Source of the DNA: Occultella gossypii
Lineage (GTDB): Bacteria > Actinomycetota > Actinomycetes > Actinomycetales > Beutenbergiaceae
DNA length: 64,000 bases
NCBI RefSeq assembly: GCF_019947135.1
Contig: NZ_JAGSHT010000005.1
Span: 248,001 to 312,000, forward strand
Reading direction: 5' to 3'
Position 1 is the first letter of the stretch. Every line of letters begins with the position of its first letter. A program made the position numbers and the translations under genes. Shown here one piece after another: positions 25,630 through 33,453 of the stretch. A model generated the notes under the pieces. That model saw only the letters and a program-made list of their open reading frames with translations. It was not told the origin of the DNA and did not search any database.

Positions 25630-27210
25630 TCAGTCGACGTACACGTAGATGGTGTGCCAGCCGGTGGCGCCGTCGGGGATCACGCCCTCGACCGTCGAGG
25701 TCTGCACCCCGTCCGGGTCGTAGGCCCGGGAACGCAGCGTGTGCTGGCCGGGCTGGGCATCGGTCCAGGTCCAGGACCACTGCCGCCACGTGTCCACGGT
25801 CGCCTCGGCGGCGAGCGTGGCCTCCTCCCACGGGCCCTCGTCGACCTGGAGCTCCACCTTCGCGATGCCGCGGTGCTGTGCCCAGGCGGCCCCGCCGACG
25901 GCGACGTCCCCGGCGCTCACGTGGGCGCTCGGGCGTGGGACCGAGATACGGGATGCGGTCTTGATCGGCCCGCGCTCGGACCAGCCGCGGTCGGTCCAGT
26001 AGGCGGTCGCGTCCGCGAACCGGGTCACCTCGAGCTCGACGACCCACTTCGTGGCCGAGACGTAGCCGTACAGTCCCGGCACCACCATCCGGACCGGGAA
26101 CCCGTGCTCCGTGGGCAGCGGCTCCCCGTTCATCCCGACGGCGAAGATCGCGTCCCGGTCGTCGGTGAGCACCTCGATCGGGGTGGACGCGGTGAAGCCG
26201 TCGATGCTGCGGGAGAGCACCATGTCCGCCTCCGGCAGCGGCACCGCCTCCGCGAGGACCTCCCGGATCGGCAGCCCGAGCCAGAGCGCGTTGCCGATCA
26301 GGTCACCGCCCACCGGGTTCGACACGCACGTGAGCGTCACGTGGGTCTCGATGAGGTCCCGGGCGAGGAGGTCGTCCAGGTTCAGCTCGACCTCGTTCTC
26401 GACGAGCCCGTGCACCCGGACCGTCCACGCCGCGGGGTCCACGTCCGGCACGATCAGCGCGGTGTCGATCCGGTAGAAGTCGTCGTTCGGGGTGACGAAC
26501 GGCTCGACGCCCTCGGTGGCGGAAGCCACGCCGTCCGGCAGCGGCGGCGCGGGCACCGCCGGGGCCGGCAGCTGGAGCAGGTCGCGGGCCCTCGAGGCGG
26601 TGGACCTGGCCGCCGAGACGATCACACCGGTGACCGCCGAGGCCACCGCGACCACGCCGACCACGGTCGCCGAGCGCATGAACGAGCGCCGGTCGGGCCC
26701 GCCGGCGTCCCGGGACGGTTCGTCGAGTTCGTCACCGGTGTCCTCGCGGGGACCGTTGAGCGTCTCCACCATCGCGCGCAGCGCGATGACCCCGGCACCC
26801 GCTCCGACGAGTGCCGGCAGCCAGGCGAGCATCCCGGTGCCGGCCCGGCCCATGGCGGCCACGCCACAGACCCCGGCGAGAACGACCACGGCGATGGCGG
26901 CCGCCGTCGGGCGTTTCACCGCGAGGAGGCCGATGCCGTAGGCGAGCGCCGCGGCCACCAATGCCATGCAGAGGAACAGCACCGCCTTGTCCGCGGTCCC
27001 GAAGGTGGAGGCCGCGAAGTCCTTGAGCCAGGTGGGGGTGGCGTCCACGACGGCGCCACCGAGGGCGATGAACGGGGAGGCGTCCGGGTCGATGATCGCG
27101 GCCACGAGATGACCGACGGTCAGGGTCAGCGCCGCAGCGAGCAGACCCGCGATCCCCGCGCTCCGACGTGCGGTGGCGGGGCCGGGTGGCGAGATCGTCG
27201 AGACGCCCAT
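25630..27210 (-). CDS. Membrane-anchored molybdopterin oxidoreductase, sulfite-oxidase fold
   Basis: A 526-residue protein with about five hydrophobic helices in the first 150 residues, a hydrophilic linker, another hydrophobic helix (SATVVGVVAVASAVTGVIVS) after an RRSFMRSA twin-Arg-like motif, and an external oxidoreductase domain. That domain has the molybdenum-binding Cys in VTLTCVSNPVGGDLIGNALW, PVRMVVPGLYGYVSATKWV and a C-terminal Ig-like dimerisation domain. The donor could be sulfite, or an oxidised-protein thiol or sulfoxide as in YedY relatives; no partner cytochrome gene is adjacent. ATG at 27210 lies seven bases after a TACCCT box; the GTG two codons upstream is less likely. Confidence 0.88.
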   Translation of the reverse strand: MGVSTISPPGPATARRSAGIAGLLAAALTLTVGHLVAAIIDPDASPFIALGGAVVDATPTWLKDFAASTFGTADKAVLFLCMALVAAALAYGIGLLAVKRPTAAAIAVVVLAGVCGVAAMGRAGTGMLAWLPALVGAGAGVIALRAMVETLNGPREDTGDELDEPSRDAGGPDRRSFMRSATVVGVVAVASAVTGVIVSAARSTASRARDLLQLPAPAVPAPPLPDGVASATEGVEPFVTPNDDFYRIDTALIVPDVDPAAWTVRVHGLVENEVELNLDDLLARDLIETHVTLTCVSNPVGGDLIGNALWLGLPIREVLAEAVPLPEADMVLSRSIDGFTASTPIEVLTDDRDAIFAVGMNGEPLPTEHGFPVRMVVPGLYGYVSATKWVVELEVTRFADATAYWTDRGWSERGPIKTASRISVPRPSAHVSAGDVAVGGAAWAQHRGIAKVELQVDEGPWEEATLAAEATVDTWRQWSWTWTDAQPGQHTLRSRAYDPDGVQTSTVEGVIPDGATGWHTIYVYVD

Positions 27211-27217
27211 GTTCACG

Positions 27218-27223
27218 AGGGTA
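27218..27223 (-). promoter_or_regulatory. -10 box of leaderless promoter
   Basis: TACCCT, seven bases before the oxidoreductase ATG. Confidence 0.5.
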
Positions 27224-27280
27224 CGCTCCGGCGCCCGCGCGCTGCGGGAGGTCTGATGGGCACCTCTGCCCGGCGGGCGG

Positions 27281-29428
27281 TCAGCCCTCGAGGGCCTGCA
27301 GCATCAGGTGCACGAGGGCGTCGAGCTGGACCGAGTCGCTGCTGACGATCTCCTCGTCGCTGCCGTCCAGGGCGCGAGCGGCCAGGCTCTGCTTGGCGTC
27401 GATGAGCTCGGCGATCTTGGTGTCGATCGTGTGCGCGGCGAGGATCCGCCAGGCGGTGACCGGCTCCTCCTGACCGATCCGGTGCACCCGGTCGATCGCC
27501 TGGTCCTGCTCGGCGGCGGTCCAGGAGAGCTCGGCGAGGACCACGTTGGAGGAGGCGTGCAGGTTCAGGCCGACGCCGGCGGCGAGCAGCGAGCAGACCG
27601 CGACGGACACGTCGGCGTCCTTCTGGAACGCGTCGATGGCGGCCTGGCGCTGCGTGGTGGTCTGGTCGCCACGGATCGACACCGTGCGCAGGCCCGCGTC
27701 GGCGAGCATCCGCTCGGCGGTGTTCATGACGTCGATGTGCTTGGCGAAGAAGACGACCTTGCCGACCGAGTGCACCAGCTGCGCGGCGTAGTCCGCGGCG
27801 AGGGTGGCCTTGGCCTGCCCGATCTTGCGGACCATGGTGAACACGTTGTCGCCGTCAGCGGTCGGCGAGCTCGAGTCCAGTTCGGCCTGCGCCACCCGGC
27901 GCATGAGCTCCAGATCGGGCTCGTGGTTGTTCGGGATGCCGCCCTCGCGGGCCTCGAGCATGCGCAGGTAGCGGTTCACGAGGCGCTGGCCGAGCTCGTG
28001 CTCGGCGGCGCGGATCGAGCGGCCGATCTCGCCGTCCAGCTCCACCGGAAGGTCCGCCACCCGCTTCGCGGGCAGGTCCTTCGCGACGGCGGCCTTGGTG
28101 CGGCGCACGATGCCCATGTCGATGACGGCGGCGCGGGCCTGGGGGTAGAAGCCGCGGTCCGCTGGGGTGAGGCCGGTGGCCTCGAGCCGGCGGGTCAGGC
28201 GCGGGGAGGGCTGCTGGCCGTCGGTCCAGCCGAGGAACTGCCAGATGGCGTTGAAGTCCTCGACGTCGTTGATCAACGGGGTCCCGGTGAGCGCCATCAG
28301 CAGGGGGTTGTGGGTGGGCTCGCGGTCGCGGATCCGCTTGGCGAGGGACAGCACGTGCTGGGACCGCTGCGAGGTGAGGTTCTTGATGAAGTGGGCCTCG
28401 TCGACGACCATCGAGCGGAACCCGAGGTTGGACAGCCAGGACAGGTGCCGGTCCAGGATCGCGTAGTTCACCACGAACACGTCCGCGAACGCGTCCATGT
28501 CCCGGCCGTCGCCGTGGATCACGGTGACGCGGCGCTGCGGGGTCCACCGCTCCACCTCGCGGGACCAGTTGATCTTCACGACGTTAGGGACGACGGCCAG
28601 CATCGGGTAGGCGTCCGCCACCGAGGCCGCGATCACTGCCTGCGCGGTCTTGCCGAGCCCTGGCTCGTCGGCCAACAGGAAGGTGCGGTGGCCCCGGCGG
28701 ACGCTCTCCAGCAGCTGGATCTGGTGGGGCATCAGTTCGAGCCCGGGTGGGGAGAACCGGTCGATCTTCGGGACCGGCGGCAGGTTCATACTGGCGGCGC
28801 CACCGCCGGCGCCCTGCTCGAAGGCTCGGTACAGGGGGTCGATCAGATCCCAGCCGGAGAGGTAGCCGACCGGCTCGGGGTCCGCGGGCCGGGACAGGTC
28901 CGGCTCGAGGAACGGGTTCGCGCGGACCCGGGCGCGCACCGCGACGGGCACGACCTGCTTGGCGGCGAGCTGCTCGGGCACGACGTCTTCGCGGCGCTGG
29001 ACCGGGGCCTTGATCTGGCGCTCCTCCTCGCTGAGCTCGGCGCCGGATTCGAGCAGCCAGTCCAGGCGCATCCGCTGGGTGGCGGCCGACGGCGTCCCGT
29101 TCGGTTCGAGCAGCGACAGCAGGGAGGTGTCCTGGGCGGCGGTGCGCGCGAGGATGGTGGCGACGCCGTCGAGGCGCTTCATCAGCTCGGTGCGGGTGCC
29201 GCCCGAGAGCGACTCGTCCGCCTTGATGCGGGCCCGCTCGGAGCGCACCAGGAGCGCGATCACCTGGAACTTGGTGCGGTTCGTCGGCCCCACCTTGCCG
29301 TTGGCGGACTTCGCCTCCACCTCGCGCACCCGGCGGGCGAGGATGGGAAGCAGGGGCGCTGGGTCGTTCTGGCGGGCAGAACGGGTCCCGTTGCGACCCG
29401 AGGTACGGCGGCGGCCGTTCGACGGCAT
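27281..29428 (-). CDS. SNF2-family DEAD/DEAH ATPase
   Basis: A 715-residue superfamily 2 ATPase, likely a double-stranded-DNA translocase that remodels nucleoprotein or restarts stalled forks. Roughly 230 N-terminal residues are basic and unassigned. Then come motif I (LADEPGLGKTAQAV), motif II DEAH, motif III (LTGTPLIND), and in the second RecA domain VSIRGDQTTTQRQAAIDAF, AAGVGLNLHASSNVVLAE and the arginine fingers in QAIDRVHRIGQ. The domain order and HRIGQ ending resemble SMARCAL1/HepA-type proteins. AGGAGG lies four bases before the ATG. No methyltransferase or defence gene neighbours it, so a phage-defence role is not supported. Confidence 0.9.
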   Translation of the reverse strand: MPSNGRRRTSGRNGTRSARQNDPAPLLPILARRVREVEAKSANGKVGPTNRTKFQVIALLVRSERARIKADESLSGGTRTELMKRLDGVATILARTAAQDTSLLSLLEPNGTPSAATQRMRLDWLLESGAELSEEERQIKAPVQRREDVVPEQLAAKQVVPVAVRARVRANPFLEPDLSRPADPEPVGYLSGWDLIDPLYRAFEQGAGGGAASMNLPPVPKIDRFSPPGLELMPHQIQLLESVRRGHRTFLLADEPGLGKTAQAVIAASVADAYPMLAVVPNVVKINWSREVERWTPQRRVTVIHGDGRDMDAFADVFVVNYAILDRHLSWLSNLGFRSMVVDEAHFIKNLTSQRSQHVLSLAKRIRDREPTHNPLLMALTGTPLINDVEDFNAIWQFLGWTDGQQPSPRLTRRLEATGLTPADRGFYPQARAAVIDMGIVRRTKAAVAKDLPAKRVADLPVELDGEIGRSIRAAEHELGQRLVNRYLRMLEAREGGIPNNHEPDLELMRRVAQAELDSSSPTADGDNVFTMVRKIGQAKATLAADYAAQLVHSVGKVVFFAKHIDVMNTAERMLADAGLRTVSIRGDQTTTQRQAAIDAFQKDADVSVAVCSLLAAGVGLNLHASSNVVLAELSWTAAEQDQAIDRVHRIGQEEPVTAWRILAAHTIDTKIAELIDAKQSLAARALDGSDEEIVSSDSVQLDALVHLMLQALEG

Positions 29429-29574
29429 GATCCTCCTGGAAAGGTCGAGGACCGGACCATGGGTCCGAACTCTCGAGAGGCGTGGCGTCCCGGATGCGGC
29501 GACGGACAGGAGAGCCGACGTCATAATCGACGGTCGGGCCGACCCGCGTGGGGACCTGCGCTACACGCGATGCT

Positions 29575-29595
29575 ACGGGAAAACGGCCTTTCCGT
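29575..29595 (-). terminator. Possible terminator hairpin after the flavoprotein gene
   Basis: ACGG(G)AAA and TTTCCGT pair with one bulged G around a six-base loop, about 50-70 bases past the stop. The rest of 29429-29641 holds the SNF2 ribosome-binding site and no recognisable gene. Confidence 0.35.
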
Positions 29596-29641
29596 GCACG
29601 CCCACGCCGCATCCCGGAGTGTGGCCCCCCTCACACCCGGT

Positions 29642-31375
29642 TCAGAGCGCGAGGTGGGTGTGCACCTGGGCGACCGCGGAGGCGCCCTCACCGCTGGCCG
29701 CGGCGACCCGCTTCATCGACCCGTCGCGCACGTCTCCGGCGGCGAAGATCCCCGGCACCGTGGTCTCCAGCGGGGCGGGTGGGAGCCCGTCGCTCCAGTG
29801 CTCGCTGGGCACGTCACGACCGGTCAGGACGAAGCCCCTGGCGTCGCGGACGACCTCCGGCGGCAGCCAGCCGCACCCGGGGTCGGCGCCGAGCAGCAGG
29901 AACAGCCCATCCGCGGACACCCGCTCGGGCTCGGCGCCGCCGCTGCCGCCGCTGCCGTCGATGCCGATGCCCGCGAGGGTGAGCCACTCCAGATACCCGG
30001 AACCGCCGCCGTCGACCACGCGGGACCCGGTCCGCACCGTGATCCGCCGGTGGGTCCCGATCTCGTTGATCAGGTAGGCGGACATGGTCGCGGCCAGCCC
30101 GTCGCGGCGCACCACGATGGTGACGCTGCGGGCGAACCTGGCCAGGTGCAGCGCGGCCTGCCCCGCGGAGTTGCCGCCGCCCACCACGAAGACGTCCTTG
30201 CCCGCCATGTCCCGGGCCACGCTCGAGGCGGCGCCGTAGTACACGCCGCGGCCGATGAGCGACTCGATGTCGGGCACGCCGAGGCGGCGGTAGCTGACCC
30301 CGCACGCGATCAGGACCGTCCTGGCGCGCAGCTCACCGTCCTCGTGCTCCACGATGTGCGGCTGGCCGGGCGCCGCGGCGGGGCGCAGGCCGACGACGTT
30401 GCGGCCGGTGAAGATCCTGGCCCCGAACCGGGTGGCCTGCACCCGGGCGCGCAGCGCGAGCCGCATCCCGGAGATACCGCGGGGGAACCCCAGATAGTTG
30501 CGGATCATCGAGCTCGTACCGGCCTGTCCACCGACGGCGTCAGCCTCCAGGACCACCGTGCTCAGCGCCTCGGACGCCCCGTAGACGGCGGCCGCGAGCC
30601 CGGCCGGGCCGGCGCCGACGACGAGGAGGTCCGCGATGTGATCGGGGCCGAGGTCGTCCGGGGTGCCGTAGAACGCGCTGGCCACCGATCGTTGGGTCGC
30701 CCCGGCCAGTGGTGGGCGGCCGAGGCTCGCCACGATGGGCAGCGCCGCGTCCGGACCCACCGCCGCGCTCAGGCGGCGGCCGACCTCGCTGTCCGGGGTG
30801 AACCGGGCGTACGCCAGACCCATCCGGTCGAGGAAGTCGCGGATGCCAGGGACCTCGACCTGGTGACCGTCGTCCACGATGGAGACCTGGGTGACCTCCG
30901 GTGCCCGGGAGGACCAGGCCCAGTCCGAGAGGAAGTCCGAGATGGCGCTGTGGAACTCCTCGTCGCGCGGTCCCTGCGGGATCATCAGGTAGCTGTCGAT
31001 ACGCCCCTGCGCCAGGGCGGCACGCAGCCCGGCCAGCCCTGTGAAGAACGCCGCCGGCGCGGCCAGGATGATCCGGCGGCTGCGCGGGGTCTTGAGCCGG
31101 AGTGCGTCCATCAGCATCAGCGCGTCGCCGCTGACGCCGTGGTCCACGCCCACCAGGGCGACGTCCCGGCCACTGGTGACGAGCTGGACGAGCATCGCCT
31201 TGGCTGCCGGGCCCTCGACGACCGTGCGCACGTCGTAGTCGCGCGCGTACCGGCTGGTGAACTCGGACTCGAGGGCGGCACGCCGGTCGGCGATGGTGAC
31301 GACGACGATGACGGGCAGCTCGGCCGGATGGTCCGGCACGGGGGGTGCAGTGGGCAGCGTGGGTGGAGTGGTCAC
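29642..31375 (-). CDS. Thioredoxin-reductase-like flavoprotein with receiver-like N-terminus, lacking the CxxC
   Basis: A 577-residue three-part protein. Residues about 18-155 resemble a response-regulator receiver fold (VIVVVTIADRRAALE, ALVGVDHGVSGDAL). About 160-230 look like a thioredoxin-type domain without cysteines (VSIVDDGHQVEVPGIRDFLDRMG). The rest is a thioredoxin-reductase-type FAD/NAD(P)H module with ADLLVVGAGPAGLAAAVYGA, VFVVGGGNSAGQAALHLARF and IFAAGDVRDG. Where thioredoxin reductases carry CATC, this protein reads YYGAASSVA, so it cannot use that dithiol. It may pass electrons to a quinone, another flavin or a partner protein. GTG lies seven bases after a TACCTT box. Confidence 0.85.
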   Translation of the reverse strand: MTTPPTLPTAPPVPDHPAELPVIVVVTIADRRAALESEFTSRYARDYDVRTVVEGPAAKAMLVQLVTSGRDVALVGVDHGVSGDALMLMDALRLKTPRSRRIILAAPAAFFTGLAGLRAALAQGRIDSYLMIPQGPRDEEFHSAISDFLSDWAWSSRAPEVTQVSIVDDGHQVEVPGIRDFLDRMGLAYARFTPDSEVGRRLSAAVGPDAALPIVASLGRPPLAGATQRSVASAFYGTPDDLGPDHIADLLVVGAGPAGLAAAVYGASEALSTVVLEADAVGGQAGTSSMIRNYLGFPRGISGMRLALRARVQATRFGARIFTGRNVVGLRPAAAPGQPHIVEHEDGELRARTVLIACGVSYRRLGVPDIESLIGRGVYYGAASSVARDMAGKDVFVVGGGNSAGQAALHLARFARSVTIVVRRDGLAATMSAYLINEIGTHRRITVRTGSRVVDGGGSGYLEWLTLAGIGIDGSGGSGGAEPERVSADGLFLLLGADPGCGWLPPEVVRDARGFVLTGRDVPSEHWSDGLPPAPLETTVPGIFAAGDVRDGSMKRVAAASGEGASAVAQVHTHLAL

Positions 31376-31382
31376 GGGTGCG

Positions 31383-31388
31383 AAGGTA
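31383..31388 (-). promoter_or_regulatory. -10 box of leaderless flavoprotein promoter
   Basis: TACCTT, seven bases before the GTG. It falls within the 28-base gap after the PaaK-like gene, so the flavoprotein can be expressed separately from the seven-gene operon upstream. Confidence 0.5.
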
Positions 31389-31403
31389 CGCCTCCTCGAC
31401 GCG

Positions 31404-32837
31404 CTACGGCGTGGCGCCGGGGATTTCGGAGCTGAAGCGGCGGGGTTTTCCGGGGCCGAGGTCGGCGGGCCGGGCCAGGCGGAGGCTGCGTGGCCGCCGG
31501 CCGAGCAGGCGCTGGATGCTGCGCAGGGCCGGTTCCTCGTCGCCGCCGACTGCGCGCAGGCGGAGTTCGCCATCGGCGCCCTGATGCAGGTGCCACGCGA
31601 GCGTGCCGTGGGCCTGGAGCACCTGGGTCAGGCCAACGGCGTCCACCCAGGTGCCGTCGGAGGCGGCGAACCGGACCGGGGTCCGGCCCTCGAGATCGGC
31701 CAGGGCGCCGTCCGCGGTGAGGCTCGCGTGGTCACCGGTGCGGTACCGCAGCAGCGGCAGGTACGGGTTCTCCGCGGAGGTCACCACGATCTCGCCGCGC
31801 TGCCCGACGGCGACACCTCGCCCGTGCGCGTCGAGCACCTCGACGTGGTGGCTGCGTGGGAGCAGGACGTGCGGGCCGCCGTCGACGGAGGCGGCCACCG
31901 GCCCGGTCTCCATCAGCCCGTACAGGTCGACGACGGGCGCGCCCCAGCGGGCGCGGAGCAGGTCCCGGGCCGCGGGGGAGAGCGCGTTGGCGCCGCTGAT
32001 GACGGCGACCGGGCGCAGGGTGACCTCGACCTCGGCGAGGTCCACCAGCGCCGACGGCGTCGACGTGATCACCTGCGGGTCCACGGCGGCGAGGAACGCC
32101 TCCCGGTCGCCCGGCCGGCGCCACGCCGTCGGGTGCAGGTTGATGCGGGCCAGGCCAGCCTGCTCGAACGCCGAGAGCAGGCTGGCGTAGGTGAACGCGG
32201 TCTCCTGGGAGACGACGCTGAGCACCGCGAGCCGGCCGGGGTCCGGGGCCCAGTCCGCCCCGGCGAGTGCGACGAGCCGGCGCAGTTGGATCAGGTCCGA
32301 GCCCACCGTGCGGGCGTGCTGGGGGAGCACCAGGGCGGCACCGGTGCTACCGGTACTGGTGCCGGTGAACGCGTCGGCGAGGGACAGGTCCACCGGCACG
32401 AACGAGGCGAGGTCCGCGGCCAGGTCGGCCCGGGTGATGGTGGGCACGTCCGCGAATGCCGGTGGTGCGCCGCGCCAGGTCCGCCGGTAGCGGGGCACGG
32501 TGGTCGCGGCCCGCTCTAGCAGCGCGGTGACCCACGACGGCGGTGTGGATCCGGCCCGGGGTGGCTCGGCCCCACTGATCTCGGAGTGCAGGTGTGCCAA
32601 CGCGGCGAGGTCGTCGGCGCCGAGGCGGTCGCCGCACTCGTGCACCCACGCGGGCGCGTGCGGGTGCGCCCGCAGCGCGGCCAGGCGGGCCGCGCCGGTC
32701 CCGGTCAGGGTGGGCCAGCGTTCGGCGTCGGTGAGCGCGGTGTCCGCGAACGGCTCGTACTCGCCCAGGACCGGGTCGCCGTCGTGGTGCGGCGGCAGCG
32801 GCCGAGCCGATGCGGCGGCGCCGGGGTGCTCAGACAT
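31404..32837 (-). CDS. PaaK-like adenylate-forming enzyme
   Basis: A 477-residue member of the ANL superfamily, closest in layout to phenylacetate-CoA ligase and coenzyme F390 synthetase rather than to large acyl-CoA synthetases. The phosphate-binding loop is GTSTGSTGAALVLP near residue 160, the adenine motif is LYGLMETGPVA near 315, and LRYRTGDHASL carries the ribose-binding Asp. It should activate a carboxylate with ATP; the acceptor is not predictable. It is the last gene of the pnuC-nadR-MoxR-VWA operon, overlapping the preceding stop by eight bases. The first 130 residues are unlike PaaK. Confidence 0.75.
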   Translation of the reverse strand: MSEHPGAAASARPLPPHHDGDPVLGEYEPFADTALTDAERWPTLTGTGAARLAALRAHPHAPAWVHECGDRLGADDLAALAHLHSEISGAEPPRAGSTPPSWVTALLERAATTVPRYRRTWRGAPPAFADVPTITRADLAADLASFVPVDLSLADAFTGTSTGSTGAALVLPQHARTVGSDLIQLRRLVALAGADWAPDPGRLAVLSVVSQETAFTYASLLSAFEQAGLARINLHPTAWRRPGDREAFLAAVDPQVITSTPSALVDLAEVEVTLRPVAVISGANALSPAARDLLRARWGAPVVDLYGLMETGPVAASVDGGPHVLLPRSHHVEVLDAHGRGVAVGQRGEIVVTSAENPYLPLLRYRTGDHASLTADGALADLEGRTPVRFAASDGTWVDAVGLTQVLQAHGTLAWHLHQGADGELRLRAVGGDEEPALRSIQRLLGRRPRSLRLARPADLGPGKPRRFSSEIPGATP

Positions 32838-33453
32838 AGGTGGTCCTCGCGGCGGCCTCACGGGCGCGTTTGTCCGCCAGCTGGGCGGCGAGCTCGGCCG
32901 CCCGGCGCTGCTCCTGCGCCAGCTCGGCCAGCGCTGCCGCGAGCGCAGGACTGCTCAGCGCGGTCAGCCGGTCCGCCGCGACCGCCTCGCTCTCCCCGGC
33001 CGGGCGCAGCCCGAGCAGGTCGAGGAACAACCGGGCCGCCTCCTCGCGGGACCGCGGGTCGGCCACCCACTGTGACGGCGGCACATACGCCGCGAGGGTG
33101 CCGACCATCCGCTGTGCCGCCTCGGTCAGCCGCTCCGGGGCCCACCATCCGGTCCACGGCCGCAGGGCGGGCCCGTGGAGCAGCGCGGCGAGGATCCCGA
33201 TGGCGGCGCGGGTCGGCCCCTGCGCGGGCGCGGCGAGCGGCTCGGCCGCGCGGTGGGCGTCCCGGCCGCCCGGAAGGTCGCGGGCGACGTCGGCGAGGGT
33301 GTCCGACCAGAGCGCGAGGGCATCCACTCCCGGATCCCACACGTCCGGTGGTGTCGCGGCGAGGTCGCGCATGAGGTGGGACAGGGCCGGCCCGGGCGCG
33401 GACCCGGTCCGCCCTGCCTGCCCTGTCGACGCCGACTGCGGGGCGCTCATCAT
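32830..33453 (-). CDS. Unknown Ala-rich helical protein of the MoxR-VWA operon
   Basis: I do not recognise this 207-residue protein. It is soluble, rich in Ala, Leu and Arg, with a Trp-containing centre (ALRPWTGWWAPERL) and a C-terminal segment (LAQEQRRAAELAAQLADKR) that should form a coiled coil. The start overlaps the VWA gene stop as ATGATGA, and the stop overlaps the PaaK-like gene, so it is made with both. Upstream in-frame residues lie inside the VWA gene and are excluded. It could be a scaffold or adaptor joining the VWA protein to the last enzyme; that is inference. Confidence 0.72.
   Translation of the reverse strand: MMSAPQSASTGQAGRTGSAPGPALSHLMRDLAATPPDVWDPGVDALALWSDTLADVARDLPGGRDAHRAAEPLAAPAQGPTRAAIGILAALLHGPALRPWTGWWAPERLTEAAQRMVGTLAAYVPPSQWVADPRSREEAARLFLDLLGLRPAGESEAVAADRLTALSSPALAAALAELAQEQRRAAELAAQLADKRAREAAARTTYV

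Noticed and set aside
27281-29428. SNF2 helicase as part of a phage-defence system
   Set aside because: No methyltransferase, nuclease or other known defence gene lies beside it; neighbours are metabolic.
27308-31435. A 1375-codon open frame on the + strand across the SNF2 and flavoprotein genes
   Set aside because: It is the antisense shadow of two well-supported minus-strand genes. The translation is Gly/Arg/Val/Asp-rich without any domain and arises from high GC at third positions.
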